NCBI RefSeq assembly: GCF_001426405.1
Contig: NZ_LMEP01000012.1
Location: 820,707-884,706, forward strand
Direction of reading: 5' to 3'
Source: Streptomyces sp. Root1304
GTDB taxonomy: Bacteria > Actinomycetota > Actinomycetes > Streptomycetales > Streptomycetaceae
Length of the DNA stretch: 64,000 nucleotides
The position numbers were made by a program, and so were the translations under genes. The notes under the pieces were generated by a model. It ran no database searches and was not told where the DNA came from. It saw only the letters and a program-made list of their open reading frames with translations. Shown in pieces: positions 48,174 through 57,527 of the stretch (positions within the stretch are counted from its first letter, which is position 1; every line of letters begins with the position of its first letter).

Positions 48174-49094
48174 TCAGCGGGCGGCGGCCCTGATCGCGTC
48201 GTCGATGGTCGGGAACGCGAACTCGAAGCCCGTCTCCAGCAGGCGCCCCGGCAGCACCCGCTGACTGCCCAGCACGTCCTGCGCGAAGTCCCCGAGGACC
48301 AGCTTCAGGGCGGGTGCGGGCACCGTGCACACGGTCGGCCGGCGGAGCACCCGGCCCATCGCCGCCGTCACCTCGCGGTTGGTGACGGGCTCGGGGGCCG
48401 TCAGGTTCACCGGACCGGAGACCGACGGGGTGTCGACGAGGTGGCGCAGGGCGGCCACCTCGTCGTGGAGGGAGATGTACGACCAGTACTGGCGGCCGTC
48501 GCCCATCCGCCCGCCGAGCCCGGCGCGGAAGACCGGGAACAGCCGACCCCACGCCCCGCCCTCACGGGCCACGACCAGGCCGGTGCGGGCGTACGCGACC
48601 CGGATGCCGGCCTCCTCGGCGGGCGCGGCGGCGGCCTCCCACTCCACGCAGACCTCGGGCAGGAAGCCCGTCCCGGCGGGGGCGCTCTCGTCGACCGCAC
48701 GGCTGCCGGTGTCCCCGTACCAGCCGAGCGCCGTGCCGCACACCAGGGACTCCGGCGGCTGCGCGAGCGAGGCGAGGGCCTCGGCGACGGCCCTGGTGCC
48801 GAGCACCCGGCTGTCCCGGATCTCCCGCTTGTACGCCTCGTTCCAGCGGCGCTCGCCGACCCCGGCGCCCGCCAGGTGCACGACGGAGTCCACGCCGACG
48901 AGTCCGGCGGCGTCCACGTACAGCCGCTTCGGGTCCCAGGTGACCTCGTCGGCGGTCCTGGCGGGCCGGCGGACCAGCCGGAGGACCTCGTGGCCGTCGG
49001 CGCGCAGGGAGCGGACCAGGGCGGAGCCGATGAGCCCGGAGGCGCCGGTGACGGCGACGCGCTTGCGAGTGGCGGAACGCTGCATGGACACCAT
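48174..49094 (-). CDS. TIGR01777-family epimerase (SDR39U1-like)
   Basis: A 306-residue atypical SDR: KRVAVTGASGLIGSALVRSLRADGHEV at the N terminus, VHLAGAGVGERRWNEAYKREI, the GTALGWYGD motif in place of the usual SDR active site, and the conserved C-terminal VLLGDFA-like and PTIDDAIRA segments. It starts at ATG 49094 behind GGGAGGG; ATG 49085 is possible. It is divergent from the GNAT gene with only 29 bases between. Similar proteins are linked to cell division or sugar-nucleotide steps in other bacteria; function here is unknown. Confidence 0.9.
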   Translation of the reverse strand: MVSMQRSATRKRVAVTGASGLIGSALVRSLRADGHEVLRLVRRPARTADEVTWDPKRLYVDAAGLVGVDSVVHLAGAGVGERRWNEAYKREIRDSRVLGTRAVAEALASLAQPPESLVCGTALGWYGDTGSRAVDESAPAGTGFLPEVCVEWEAAAAPAEEAGIRVAYARTGLVVAREGGAWGRLFPVFRAGLGGRMGDGRQYWSYISLHDEVAALRHLVDTPSVSGPVNLTAPEPVTNREVTAAMGRVLRRPTVCTVPAPALKLVLGDFAQDVLGSQRVLPGRLLETGFEFAFPTIDDAIRAAAR

Positions 49095-49123
49095 CCTGCC
49101 CTCCCCGGCGGGCGCGTGGCACA

Positions 49124-49630
49124 GTGGCGGTCATGATCGTGCCGGAGACGCTGATACGGACCGCCGTGCAGGCCGACGACGCCGCCCTGGCGGAGCTCGA
49201 CCGGACCACCTGGTCGACCCTGCACGCGGTGCTGCCCGCCCCGGAGCCGGGCGAGCCCTTCTTCGACGCGCGCCACCTGCCCGGGGACTACCTGGTGGCC
49301 GAGCGTGGGGGAGCGGTCGTCGGCTACGTCCGGGTGGTGCCGCCGACCCCGCTCGCCGCCACCGCGCACGTCCGGCAGATCCAGGGCCTCGCCGTCGCCG
49401 GGTCCGCCCGGGGGCTCGGCGTGGCGCGGGCGCTGCTGCGGGGCGCGATGGACCTGGCCAGGGAGCAGGGCGCCGTCCGGATCACCCTGCGGGTCCTCGG
49501 GCACAACGCCCCGGCCCGCGCCCTCTACGCCTCCGAGGGCTTCGTCGTGGAGGGCGTCCTGCCGGGCGAGCTGTTCCTCGGCGGGGCGTACGTGGACGAC
49601 GTCCTCATGGGGCGCCCGCTCACTCGCTGA
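49124..49630 (+). CDS. GNAT-family N-acetyltransferase
   Basis: A 168-residue protein with IQGLAVAGSARGLGVARALLRGAMDLARE (acetyl-CoA motif A, about 83-111) and a C-terminal NAPARALYASEGFVVEG. The start is GTG 49124 or ATG 49133; no clear ribosome binding site was seen, so a leaderless transcript is possible. It is divergent from the epimerase gene. The 3' end overlaps the convergent TetR gene by 11 bases. The substrate is unknown. Confidence 0.88.
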   Translation: MAVMIVPETLIRTAVQADDAALAELDRTTWSTLHAVLPAPEPGEPFFDARHLPGDYLVAERGGAVVGYVRVVPPTPLAATAHVRQIQGLAVAGSARGLGVARALLRGAMDLAREQGAVRITLRVLGHNAPARALYASEGFVVEGVLPGELFLGGAYVDDVLMGRPLTR

Positions 49631-50282
49631 CGTCCGGGTTCAGCAGCCGCATCCCGCCCATCAGTTCGCGCAGGCAGCGGACCGCGAGCCCGGCCGGGGC
49701 GCCCTCGCCGGTGACCGGGGCGTCCGACTCCGCCCAGGCCTCCAGGGCGATCCGGATCGCGTCCGTGGCCGCCGCCGCCGCGAGCCGTACCTCCAGCGGG
49801 TCCGCGTCCGGCCCGGCGAGCCCGGCGACGACCTCGCGCAGCCGTTCCTCCGACTCCTGGTTGACCCGGTACCAGACCGCCCGCAGGGCGGGGTCGCCGG
49901 TGGCGGCGCGCAGCAGCCCGCGCGTCCAGCGGAGCCCCTCCGCCGCCTCCTCGTCCCCGGGGTTCAGCGAGGCGGCGATCGAGCGTTCCAGGGCCTCGGG
50001 CAGGGCCGCGCCCGGTTCCGTGGTGGCGAGGATCCCGCGCCAGCGGTCGGCGCCGACCGTGAGGAGGGGGGCGACGGCGTCCTGCTTGGAGCGGAAGTAG
50101 CGGTAGAAGGTGCGCAGCGCGACGCCGGCCCGCTGGGCGATGTCCTCGGCGGTGGTGCCGTCGGGGCCGCGCTCGGTGAAGAGCTCTCCGGCGGCGCGCG
50201 CGATGTCCAGCTGGGTGGCGGCCTTGCGGCGCTCCGTCAGCGTCCGGGTGGGGGGCGTGGCGCCCTCGGGCTTCGTGCTCAC
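49620..50282 (-). CDS. TetR-family transcriptional regulator
   Basis: A 220-residue protein starting at GTG. The helix-turn-helix reads GTTAEDIAQRAGVALRTFYRYFRSKQDAV (about 42-70), followed by an all-helical C-terminal ligand domain. It diverges from two coupled SDR genes with 131 bases between starts, and a pair of TTCC-centre-GGAA palindromes lies in that gap (50368-50389). It probably represses the SDR genes and releases them in response to a substrate. Its end overlaps the GNAT gene. Confidence 0.92.
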   Translation of the reverse strand: MSTKPEGATPPTRTLTERRKAATQLDIARAAGELFTERGPDGTTAEDIAQRAGVALRTFYRYFRSKQDAVAPLLTVGADRWRGILATTEPGAALPEALERSIAASLNPGDEEAAEGLRWTRGLLRAATGDPALRAVWYRVNQESEERLREVVAGLAGPDADPLEVRLAAAAATDAIRIALEAWAESDAPVTGEGAPAGLAVRCLRELMGGMRLLNPDVSE

Positions 50283-50367
50283 CGTACGAAGCGTACGCCC
50301 GCGACTGCCGAGCGTGCACGTCGTGCAGCTGTGGCAAAACGTGTCACGTGGGCGTACGGTGGCATGG

Positions 50368-50389
50368 TTCCCGGGAACGTTCCCCGGAA
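50368..50389. promoter_or_regulatory. Tandem palindromic operator for the TetR/SDR region
   Basis: TTCCCGGGAA and TTCCCCGGAA stand in tandem, 2 bases apart. They also form two overlapping 12-bp palindromes (50367-50378 and 50373-50384). They lie about 25 bases before the first SDR ATG. Confidence 0.6.
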
Positions 50390-50413
50390 TCTTGAGATCG
50401 AGAGGTTGTCGCC

Positions 50414-51208
50414 ATGAACCAGCTGACCCGATACGAAGGACGCCGCGCCCTCATCACCGGCGGCGGCTCCGGCATCGGCCAGGCCACCGTCCTGCGCGTG
50501 CTCGCCGAGGGCGGCCGGGTCGTGGCCGCCGACATCAGCGAGGACGGCCTCAAGGACACCGTCGCCAAGGCGGGCGACGCCGCCGACCGCCTCACCACCG
50601 TCGTCCTGAACGTCGGCGACGAGGCCTCCGTACGCGCCGGCGTCGCCGCCGCCGTCGAGGCGCTCGGCGGCCTGGACGTCCTGGTCAACGCGGCCGGCAT
50701 CCTGCGCTCCTCGCACACCCACGAGACGAGCCTCGACTCCTTCGAGCAGGTGCTCCGGATCAACCTGACCGGCACCTTCCTCATGATCCGCGAGGCGATC
50801 CCGGCCCTCCTGGAGGGCAACGGCTCCGCCGTCGTGAACTTCTCCTCCACCTCGGCGATGTTCGCCCACCCCTACATGGCGGCCTACGCGGCCAGCAAGG
50901 GCGGCATCCAGTCCATGACCCACGCGCTCGCCGCCGAGTACGCCGGGCGGGGCATCCGCTTCACCGCCGTCCAGCCCGGCTCCATCTCCTCCGGCATGAC
51001 CGACGGCACCGGCGCCAGCCGCCAGAGCGTCGGCCCCGGCCTCCCCGAGGACGCCGACCTCTCGCTCTTCGTGAAGCTCGCCCCCGCCCTCGGCCAGGGC
51101 TTCGCCGGCCCCGAGACCGTCGCCGGCGTCGTCGCGATGCTGGCCTCCGACGACGGCCGCTTCATCACCGGCACCGAGGTCCGCATCGACGGCGGGACGC
51201 ACTTCTGA
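50414..51208 (+). CDS. Short-chain dehydrogenase/reductase (SDR)
   Basis: A 264-residue classical SDR with the NAD(P) motif ALITGGGSGIGQATV (TGxxxGIG), NAAGIL, the active-site VNFSSTSAMF and YAASKGGIQSM (YxxxK), and the C-terminal TGTEVRIDGGTHF. It is the first of two coupled SDR genes (TGATG overlap at 51206-51210), divergent from a TetR gene. The pair probably oxidises or reduces one xenobiotic or lipid substrate; the identity is unknown. Confidence 0.95.
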   Translation: MNQLTRYEGRRALITGGGSGIGQATVLRVLAEGGRVVAADISEDGLKDTVAKAGDAADRLTTVVLNVGDEASVRAGVAAAVEALGGLDVLVNAAGILRSSHTHETSLDSFEQVLRINLTGTFLMIREAIPALLEGNGSAVVNFSSTSAMFAHPYMAAYAASKGGIQSMTHALAAEYAGRGIRFTAVQPGSISSGMTDGTGASRQSVGPGLPEDADLSLFVKLAPALGQGFAGPETVAGVVAMLASDDGRFITGTEVRIDGGTHF

Positions 51209-52053
51209 TGACCGCCTCCCCGCTCGCCGCCGAGGTCTTCGGCGGACGCACGGCCGTCATCACCGGCGCCTCCTCCGGGATCGGCGCGGGCCTCGCCCGG
51301 CACGCCGCCGGGCTCGGCATGAAGCTGGTCCTCGCCGACATCGCCGCCGACCGCCTCGCCGCCTTCGCCGAGGAACTGCGGGCGGGCGGCGCCGAGGTCG
51401 AGAGCGTGGTGACCGACGTCGCCGAACCCGCCTCCGTCGAGGCGCTCGCCGACACCGCGTACACCCGCTTCGGCACGGTCGACCTGCTCGTCAACAACGC
51501 CGGGATCATGTCCATGGGCTGGTCCTGGGAGATCCCGGCCGAGCGCTGGGACGCCATGCTCCGGATCAACATCGGCGGCTACGTCAACGGCATCCGCGCC
51601 TTCGTCCCGCGCATGCTGGAGCGCGGCGCGAAGGCCTGGGTGGTGAACGTGTCGTCCATCGGCGGCATGCTGCCCAGCCCGCTGATGGCCCCGTACAGCG
51701 TCACCAAGTTCGGCACGCTCGCGCTCACCGAGTCGCTGCACCACGAGATGCTGATGAAGGGCGCCCCGATCCAGGTGTCCGTCGTGACCCCCGGCTCGGT
51801 CAAGAGCGAGATCTTCAGGGCGGCCAGGCCCGGCGAGACCGTCCCGCCCGAGATCGCCGCCTTCAACGAGCAGCTCCAGACCCTCGCCGACGAGCACGGG
51901 CTCACCCCCGAGGAGCACGCCGAGCGCGTCTTCGAGATGGTCGCCGAAGGGAAGTACTGGGCGATCCCGCAGCCCGAGCAGCTCTTCCCGGCGCTCCAGC
52001 CGCGCACGGACATGATCCTCGGCCAGGAGAACCCCCGGCTCCAGCTGGGCTGA
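51208..52053 (+). CDS. Short-chain dehydrogenase/reductase (SDR), second of pair
   Basis: A 281-residue classical SDR: TAVITGASSGIGAGLARHA, LVNNAGIMSMG, VNVSSIGGM, and YSVTKFGTLALTES (YxxxK). The ATG shares its A with the stop of the first SDR gene. The C-terminal extension (YWAIPQPEQLFPALQPRTDMI) is typical of the subgroup that acts on larger substrates. It is expressed with the first SDR gene under probable TetR control. A hairpin follows. Confidence 0.95.
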   Translation: MTASPLAAEVFGGRTAVITGASSGIGAGLARHAAGLGMKLVLADIAADRLAAFAEELRAGGAEVESVVTDVAEPASVEALADTAYTRFGTVDLLVNNAGIMSMGWSWEIPAERWDAMLRINIGGYVNGIRAFVPRMLERGAKAWVVNVSSIGGMLPSPLMAPYSVTKFGTLALTESLHHEMLMKGAPIQVSVVTPGSVKSEIFRAARPGETVPPEIAAFNEQLQTLADEHGLTPEEHAERVFEMVAEGKYWAIPQPEQLFPALQPRTDMILGQENPRLQLG

Positions 52054-52089
52054 ACCGCCAGGGGCACAGACCCCGGGTGCGCGACCACT

Positions 52090-52121
52090 CGGGGGCGCGG
52101 ATCCCTCCGTCCGCGCCCCCG
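52090..52121. terminator. Terminator between SDR pair and DUF4240 gene
   Basis: A 12-bp perfect stem (52090-52101 and 52110-52121) with an 8-base loop between converging genes. Confidence 0.8.
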
Positions 52122-52125
52122 GGTC

Positions 52126-52647
52126 CTACGCCGCCCCGAACCGCTCCCACAGACGCGGGAAGCGGGCCGCGAGCACATCGTCGTCCGCCAGGTCGAAGGG
52201 AGTGCCCAGCGGCTCCCCGCCCGGCATCGGAATGCCCAGGTCCGGGGTCTCGGCGCCGGTCAGCCGCTCGTACGCCTCGTCCGCCGCGAAACCGATCTCC
52301 TCGCCGTCCCCGTCGATCTCCATGTCGAAGTCGTCGAGCAGCTCCGCCAGCGCGTCCGGATCGTGCACCGCGCCCTCGTACACCTCCCGGCCCTGCCCGA
52401 TGAGCCAGCAGCGGAACGAGTCGAAGGACTCCTCGCCCGCCCCGTCGAAGAGCACCGCCGCCGCGCCCCACAGATCCCAGAGGTACGCGCGGTTGTAGCG
52501 GGCCTCGAAATGGCGCGCGTAGTCGAGCACGGAGTCGGGGTCCAGCCGGGTCAGCCGTTCCACGAGCAGATCGGCCTGCTCCTCGGGGTCGCCCTCGGCG
52601 GCCTCGCGGCTGGCGTCGATGATCTCCCAGAACTCGGTCTCGTCCAT
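52126..52647 (-). CDS. DUF4240-family protein
   Basis: A 173-residue acidic cytoplasmic protein beginning MDETEFWEIIDASREAAEGD. It has the family's central FARHFEARYNRAY-like block (YARHFEARYNRAYLWDLWGAAAVL) and DSFRCWLIGQGREVYEGA. Function is unknown. Its 3' end lies close to the hairpin at 52090-52121. It is divergent from the third SDR gene over about 100 bases. Confidence 0.88.
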   Translation of the reverse strand: MDETEFWEIIDASREAAEGDPEEQADLLVERLTRLDPDSVLDYARHFEARYNRAYLWDLWGAAAVLFDGAGEESFDSFRCWLIGQGREVYEGAVHDPDALAELLDDFDMEIDGDGEEIGFAADEAYERLTGAETPDLGIPMPGGEPLGTPFDLADDDVLAARFPRLWERFGAA

Positions 52648-52746
52648 CACGGGACCAGCATCGTGGCTCGGGAGGTGCGACGCACCCGGAAAGCCCGAAA
52701 TGAATCCGGACAGAGGATGTCGGGTATTCCGGGAAGACTCCTCCGC

Positions 52747-53664
52747 ATGACGACGGAGACGAAGCCACTGCACGGACGGATCTGCCTGGTGGCCGGGGCC
52801 ACCAGGGGCGCGGGACGGGCCATCGCCGTCCAGCTCGGCGCGGCGGGAGCCACGGTGTACGTCACCGGGCGGACCACCCGCGAGCGGCTCAGCGAGGTCG
52901 GCCGGGCCACCGAGACCATCGAGGAGACCGCCGAACTGGTGACGGCGGCCGGCGGCGAGGGAGTCGCCGTCCCCACCGACCACCTGGAGGCCGACCAGGT
53001 CCGGGCGCTGGTCGACCGGATCGACCGGGAACAGGGACGGCTCGACGTCCTCGTCAACGACGTGTGGGGCGGCGAGCACCTGGTCGTGTTCGGGAAGAAG
53101 CTCTGGGAGACCGACCTCGACAACGGCCTGCGGATGCTGGAGCTGGGCGTGCGGACCCACGCGATCACCTCCCGCCTCGCCCTGCCTCTGCTCATCAGGA
53201 ACCCGGGCGGCCTGGTCGTCGAGGTGACGGACGGGACGGCCGCGTACAACACCCGCTTCCGCGAGAACTTCTTCTACGACCTCGCCAAGAACGCCCCGAT
53301 CCGGATGGCCTTCGCCCTCTCCCACGACCTGGCGGACGTCGGCGGGACGGCGGTGGCGGTCACCCCCGGCTGGCTGCGCTCCGAGCAGATGCTCGAAGGC
53401 TTCGGCGTACGCGAGGAGAACTGGCGCGACGCCACCGCGAAGATCCCCGACTTCGCGGTGTCCGAGTCCCCGGTCTACGTGGGGAGGGCGGTCGCCGCCC
53501 TCGCCGCCGACCCCGACCGGAACCGCTGGACCGGACAGTCCCTCTCCAGCGGGCAGCTGGCCAGGGAGTACGGCTTCACCGACGCGGACGGCTCGCGGCC
53601 GGACGCCTGGGGCTTCATCGTCGCGGGCGAGACCGGGAAGCCGGACGTGAACGACTACCGGTAG
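52747..53664 (+). CDS. SDR-family oxidoreductase
   Basis: A 305-residue SDR with CLVAGATRGAGRAIAVQLG (GxxxGxG), LDVLVNDVWGGE, and FFYDLAKNAPIRMAF (YxxxK). The serine of the catalytic triad is not in the usual place (VEVTDGTAAYN), so it is a divergent member. The ATG at 52747 opens directly before the conserved fold. The 3' end overlaps the convergent WYL gene by 10 bases. Substrate is unknown. Confidence 0.92.
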   Translation: MTTETKPLHGRICLVAGATRGAGRAIAVQLGAAGATVYVTGRTTRERLSEVGRATETIEETAELVTAAGGEGVAVPTDHLEADQVRALVDRIDREQGRLDVLVNDVWGGEHLVVFGKKLWETDLDNGLRMLELGVRTHAITSRLALPLLIRNPGGLVVEVTDGTAAYNTRFRENFFYDLAKNAPIRMAFALSHDLADVGGTAVAVTPGWLRSEQMLEGFGVREENWRDATAKIPDFAVSESPVYVGRAVAALAADPDRNRWTGQSLSSGQLAREYGFTDADGSRPDAWGFIVAGETGKPDVNDYR

Positions 53665-54665
53665 CGCGCGGCCGTGCGCCGGGCCGCCTCGGCGAACCGC
53701 TCGCGCAGGGAGGCGGGGGCCAGCACCTCCGCCTCCGGGCCGAGCCCGAACAACTGCGAGAAGGCCACCTCCTCGCTCTCCACCGGGAGCCGCACGGTCA
53801 CGCGCCCGTCGCCGTCCCCGTCCCCGTCCCCGGAGCCGGAGCCGGAACCCGAGTCCCGCTCCCCGTCGGCCGCCGCCGCGAGCGCCTCCTCGGCCGCCGC
53901 TCGGTCCGTGACGTACGGAAGCCGGCGCGCCCCCGCCTCCGTGAGCCGGACGACGACCTCGGCGCGCAGGATCGACCGGGCGAACTCGGCGGCCCGCTCC
54001 TCCCAGAAGGCGGACAGATCGAAGTCCTCCTCCCGGACGAACCGCTCCCCGCCGACCGCGACCGCCGTGAAGCGGTCCACCCGGTACGTACGGAAGGAGG
54101 AGCCCGAGCGCGCGCACAGGTACCAGACGCCCGCCTTCAGGACGAGTCCGTACGGCGCGAGTTCGCGCTCCACCTCGGTGTCCCCGCGCCGGTAGCGCGC
54201 CCGGACCGGCAGGTCGTCCCAGACCGCCTCCGCGAGCGGCGCCAGCAACTCCGGCGTCTCCGGCTCCTGGTACCAGCCGGGGGCGTCCAGATGGAAGCGC
54301 CGCGCCGCCGAGGCCGGCGCGTCCCGCAGCGAGGGCAGCAGGGCGGCGCTCACCTTCAGCCGCGCCGAGGAGGCCGCGTCCGCGAGCCCCATGTCCCGCA
54401 GCGCACCGGGAAGCCCGGAGAGGAACAGCGCCTCCGCCTCACCGCGCTCCAGACCGGTGAGGCGCGTACGGTATCCGCCGACGAGCCGGTACCCACCGGC
54501 CCTGCCCCGGTCCGCATACACCGGAACCCCCGCCTCCGAGAGGGCGAGGGCATCGCGGGTGACGGTCCGTTCGGACACCTCCAGCTCGGCCGCGAGCGCG
54601 GCCGCCGTCATCGAGGGACGGGACTGGAGGAGCAGGACCATCTTGATCAGCCGGGCGGCACGCAT
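53655..54665 (-). CDS. WYL-domain transcriptional regulator (DeoR-like HTH)
   Basis: A 336-residue protein: an N-terminal winged helix (MTAAALAAELEVSERTVTRDALALSEAGVPVYADRGRAGGYRL, about 19-61) followed by a WYL domain with LVLKAGVWYLCARSGSSFRTYRVDRF. A Ser/Asp/Gly repeat (GSGSGSGDGDGDGDG) is encoded by a hexamer repeat at 53811-53849 and links to the C-terminal WCX region. WYL proteins such as PafB/PafC bind nucleic-acid ligands in DNA damage, but this one lacks a partner gene. It is the only WYL protein in the window. Confidence 0.9.
   Translation of the reverse strand: MRAARLIKMVLLLQSRPSMTAAALAAELEVSERTVTRDALALSEAGVPVYADRGRAGGYRLVGGYRTRLTGLERGEAEALFLSGLPGALRDMGLADAASSARLKVSAALLPSLRDAPASAARRFHLDAPGWYQEPETPELLAPLAEAVWDDLPVRARYRRGDTEVERELAPYGLVLKAGVWYLCARSGSSFRTYRVDRFTAVAVGGERFVREEDFDLSAFWEERAAEFARSILRAEVVVRLTEAGARRLPYVTDRAAAEEALAAAADGERDSGSGSGSGDGDGDGDGRVTVRLPVESEEVAFSQLFGLGPEAEVLAPASLRERFAEAARRTAARYR
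53811..53849. repeat. Hexanucleotide repeat in the WYL gene
   Basis: About four GTCCCC units are followed by GGAGCC-type units. They encode the Gly-Ser/Gly-Asp linker and keep the frame; slippage would be expected to vary the linker length between strains. Confidence 0.6.
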
Positions 54666-54705
54666 GACTCCATCATGCGTGCCCGCACCGACGACCGGAT
54701 CCGGC

Positions 54706-57411
54706 CTACAGACCGTAGCGCTCGCGCGCCTCCTTCACGGCCGAGGCCGGGACCTCGCCGCGGCGGGCGAGCTGCGCGAGGGCCGCGACGACGATCGACT
54801 GCGCGTCGACGCCGAAGTGGCGGCGGGCCGCGTCACGGGTGTCCGAGAGGCCGAAGCCGTCGGCGCCCAGCGAGGACCAGTCCTGCTCGACCCACTGCGC
54901 GATCTGGTCCGGGACCTGGCGCATGTAGTCGGAGACCGCGAGGACCGGGGACTCGATGCCGTCCAGGGCCCTGCGGATGTACGGCACCTGCTCCTCGCCG
55001 CGCAGGAGGGCCGCGTCGGCCTCCAGCGCGTCACGGCGCAGCTCCGTCCAGGAGGTCGCGGACCACACGTCGGCGCCCACGCCCCACTCGGCGGCGAGCA
55101 GCTTCTGCGCCTCCAGGGCCCAGTGGATGGCCGTACCGGAGGAGAGCAGCTGGATGCGCGAGGCGTTCGCCGGGAGGTCGAGACCGGCCGACTCCGCCGT
55201 GTTGAAGCGGTAGAGGCCCTTGACGATGCCCTCGTCGATCCCGGCCGGCTTGGCCGGCTGCGGCATCGGCTCGTTGTACACGGTGAGGTAGTAGAAGACG
55301 TTCTGGTCCTCGCCCTCGGCGGCCTCGCCGTACATCCGGCGCAGACCCTCCTTGACGATGGCCGCGACCTCGTAGGCGAACGCCGGGTCGTACGTCAGCG
55401 CCGCCGGGTTGGTCGCCGCGATCACCGGCGAGTGGCCGTCGGCGTGCTGGAGGCCCTCACCGGTGAGGGTCGTACGGCCCGCGGTGGCGCCGACGAGGAA
55501 GCCGCGGCCGAGCTGGTCGCCGAGCTGCCACATCTGGTCGGCGGTCCGCTGCCAGCCGAACATCGAGTAGAAGATGTAGAACGGGATCATCGCCTCACCG
55601 TGCGTGGAGTACGCGGTGGAAGCGGCGATGAAGTCGGCCATCGAACCGGCCTCGGTGATCCCCTCGTTGAGGATCTGGCCGTTCTTGGCCTCCTTGTAGT
55701 ACATCAGCTGGTCGCGGTCGACCGGCTCGTACGTCTGGCCCTTCGGCGAGTAGATGCCGAGCGACGGGAACAGCGACTCCATACCGAAGGTACGGGCCTC
55801 GTCCGGGACGATCGGGACCCAGCGCTTGCCGGTCTCCTTGTCGCGGATCAGGTCCTTGATCAGACGCACGAAGGCCATCGTCGTCGCCATCGACTGCGCG
55901 CCGGAGCCCTTGTCGAAGGCGGCGAAGGCCTTCTCGGCCGGGGCCGGCAGCGGGGCGAGCGGCTGGGTGCGGCGGGCCGGTGCCGGGCCGCCGAGGGCCG
56001 CGCGGCGCTCCTGGAGGTAACGGACCTCGGGGGAGTCGGCGCCGGGGTGGCCGTAGGGCACCTGGCCGTCGACGAACTGCGCGTCCGAGATGGGGAGTTC
56101 GAGAAGGTCACGCATGTTCTTGAACTCGTCGGTCGTGAGCTTCTTCATCTGGTGGTTCGCGTTCTTCGACGCGAAGCCCTCACCCAGGGTGTGGCCCTTG
56201 ACGGTCTGCGCGAGGATGACCGTCGGCGCGCCCTTGAACTCCACGGCGGCCTTGTACGCGGCGTACACCTTGCGCGGCTCGTGGCCACCGCGCGAGAGGT
56301 GGAAGCACTCCAGGATCTTGTCGTCGCTCAGCAGCTGCGCCATCGCGACGAGCGCCGGGTCCTTGCCGAAGAAGTCCTGGCGGATGTAGGCGGCGTCGCG
56401 GGTCTGGTACGTCTGGACCTGCGCGTCCGGCACCTCGCGGAGGCGGCGGACCAGGGCGCCGGTGGTGTCGAGCGCGAACAGCTCGTCCCAGGCGTTGCCC
56501 CACAGCGACTTCACGACGTTCCAGCCGGCGCCGCGGAACTGGGCCTCCAGCTCCTGCACGATCTTGAAGTTGGCGCGGACGGGGCCGTCGAGGCGCTGCA
56601 GGTTGCAGTTGATGACGAAGGTCAGGTTGTCCAGACCCTCGCGGGCCGCCAGGGCGAGGGCGGCGGTCGACTCGGGCTCGTCCATCTCGCCGTCACCGAG
56701 GAACGCCCACACGTGCGAGGCGGAGACGTCCTTGATGGAGCGGTTGGTCAGGTAGCGGTTGAAGCGCGCCTGGTAGATCGCCGAGAGCGGGCCCAGACCC
56801 ATGGAGACGGTGGGGAACTCCCACAGCCAGGGGAGGCGCCGGGGGTGCGGGTAGGAGGGCAGGCCGTTGCCGCCGGACTCCTGCCGGAAGTTGTCGAGGT
56901 GGGCCTCGTCGAGGCGCCCGTCCAGGAACGCGCGGGCGTAGATGCCGGGGGCGGCGTGACCCTGGATGTAGAGCTGGTCGCCGGAACCGTCGGCTTCCTT
57001 GCCCTTGAAGAAGTGGTTGAAGCCGGTCTCGTACAGCCAGGCGGCCGAAGCGAAGGTGGCGATGTGACCGCCGACGCCGTACTTCGAGCCGCGGGTGACC
57101 ATCGCGGCCGCGTTCCAGCGGTTCCAGGCGGTGATCCGGCGCTCCATGGCCTCGTCGCCGTCGAAGGCGGCGCCCGTCGGCTCGGCGGAGGTCGGGATGG
57201 TGTTGACGTAGTCCGTCTCCAGCAGCTTGGGCAGGGCCAGGCCCGCGCCCTCGGCGTGCTGGAGCGTGCGGCGCATCAGGTAGGCGGCCCGGTGGGGGCC
57301 GGCGGCCTTGGTGACGGCGTCCAGGGAGGCCGCCCACTCGGCGGTCTCCTCGGTGTCACGGTCCGGGAGCTGGTCGAGCTCGCTCGGAATCTTGCCTACG
57401 GGATCGGTCAT
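54706..57411 (-). CDS. aceE: Pyruvate dehydrogenase E1 (homodimeric)
   Basis: A 901-residue thiamine-diphosphate enzyme that decarboxylates pyruvate and reductively acetylates the E2 lipoyl group. The TPP site AFLGDGEMDEPEST...VINCNLQRLDGPVR is at about 225-270, with further conserved PGIYARAFLDGRL and VPIVPDEARTFGME. It matches the AceE type (single chain), not the alpha/beta type. ATG 57411 is clear. It is transcribed after the GntR gene but has its own 319-base upstream gap with a palindrome (57513-57527). The E2 and E3 components lie 1-4 kb upstream. Confidence 0.97.
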   Translation of the reverse strand: MTDPVGKIPSELDQLPDRDTEETAEWAASLDAVTKAAGPHRAAYLMRRTLQHAEGAGLALPKLLETDYVNTIPTSAEPTGAAFDGDEAMERRITAWNRWNAAAMVTRGSKYGVGGHIATFASAAWLYETGFNHFFKGKEADGSGDQLYIQGHAAPGIYARAFLDGRLDEAHLDNFRQESGGNGLPSYPHPRRLPWLWEFPTVSMGLGPLSAIYQARFNRYLTNRSIKDVSASHVWAFLGDGEMDEPESTAALALAAREGLDNLTFVINCNLQRLDGPVRANFKIVQELEAQFRGAGWNVVKSLWGNAWDELFALDTTGALVRRLREVPDAQVQTYQTRDAAYIRQDFFGKDPALVAMAQLLSDDKILECFHLSRGGHEPRKVYAAYKAAVEFKGAPTVILAQTVKGHTLGEGFASKNANHQMKKLTTDEFKNMRDLLELPISDAQFVDGQVPYGHPGADSPEVRYLQERRAALGGPAPARRTQPLAPLPAPAEKAFAAFDKGSGAQSMATTMAFVRLIKDLIRDKETGKRWVPIVPDEARTFGMESLFPSLGIYSPKGQTYEPVDRDQLMYYKEAKNGQILNEGITEAGSMADFIAASTAYSTHGEAMIPFYIFYSMFGWQRTADQMWQLGDQLGRGFLVGATAGRTTLTGEGLQHADGHSPVIAATNPAALTYDPAFAYEVAAIVKEGLRRMYGEAAEGEDQNVFYYLTVYNEPMPQPAKPAGIDEGIVKGLYRFNTAESAGLDLPANASRIQLLSSGTAIHWALEAQKLLAAEWGVGADVWSATSWTELRRDALEADAALLRGEEQVPYIRRALDGIESPVLAVSDYMRQVPDQIAQWVEQDWSSLGADGFGLSDTRDAARRHFGVDAQSIVVAALAQLARRGEVPASAVKEARERYGL

Positions 57412-57512
57412 GATCGCCGCCTTCCGGACAGATGGGGGTGGAGAAGGGGTGCCTTGTCTGGCAGGACAGGGCGAAGGGCCGGGTAGCGGCCCGCCGAAGA
57501 CTGTAAACCGAC

Positions 57513-57527
57513 GATCGATGATCGATC
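57513..57527. promoter_or_regulatory. Palindrome upstream of aceE
   Basis: GATCGAT-G-ATCGATC, a perfect 7-bp inverted repeat with a 1-base centre, about 100 bases before the aceE ATG. It may bind a regulator such as the adjacent GntR protein. Confidence 0.45.
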
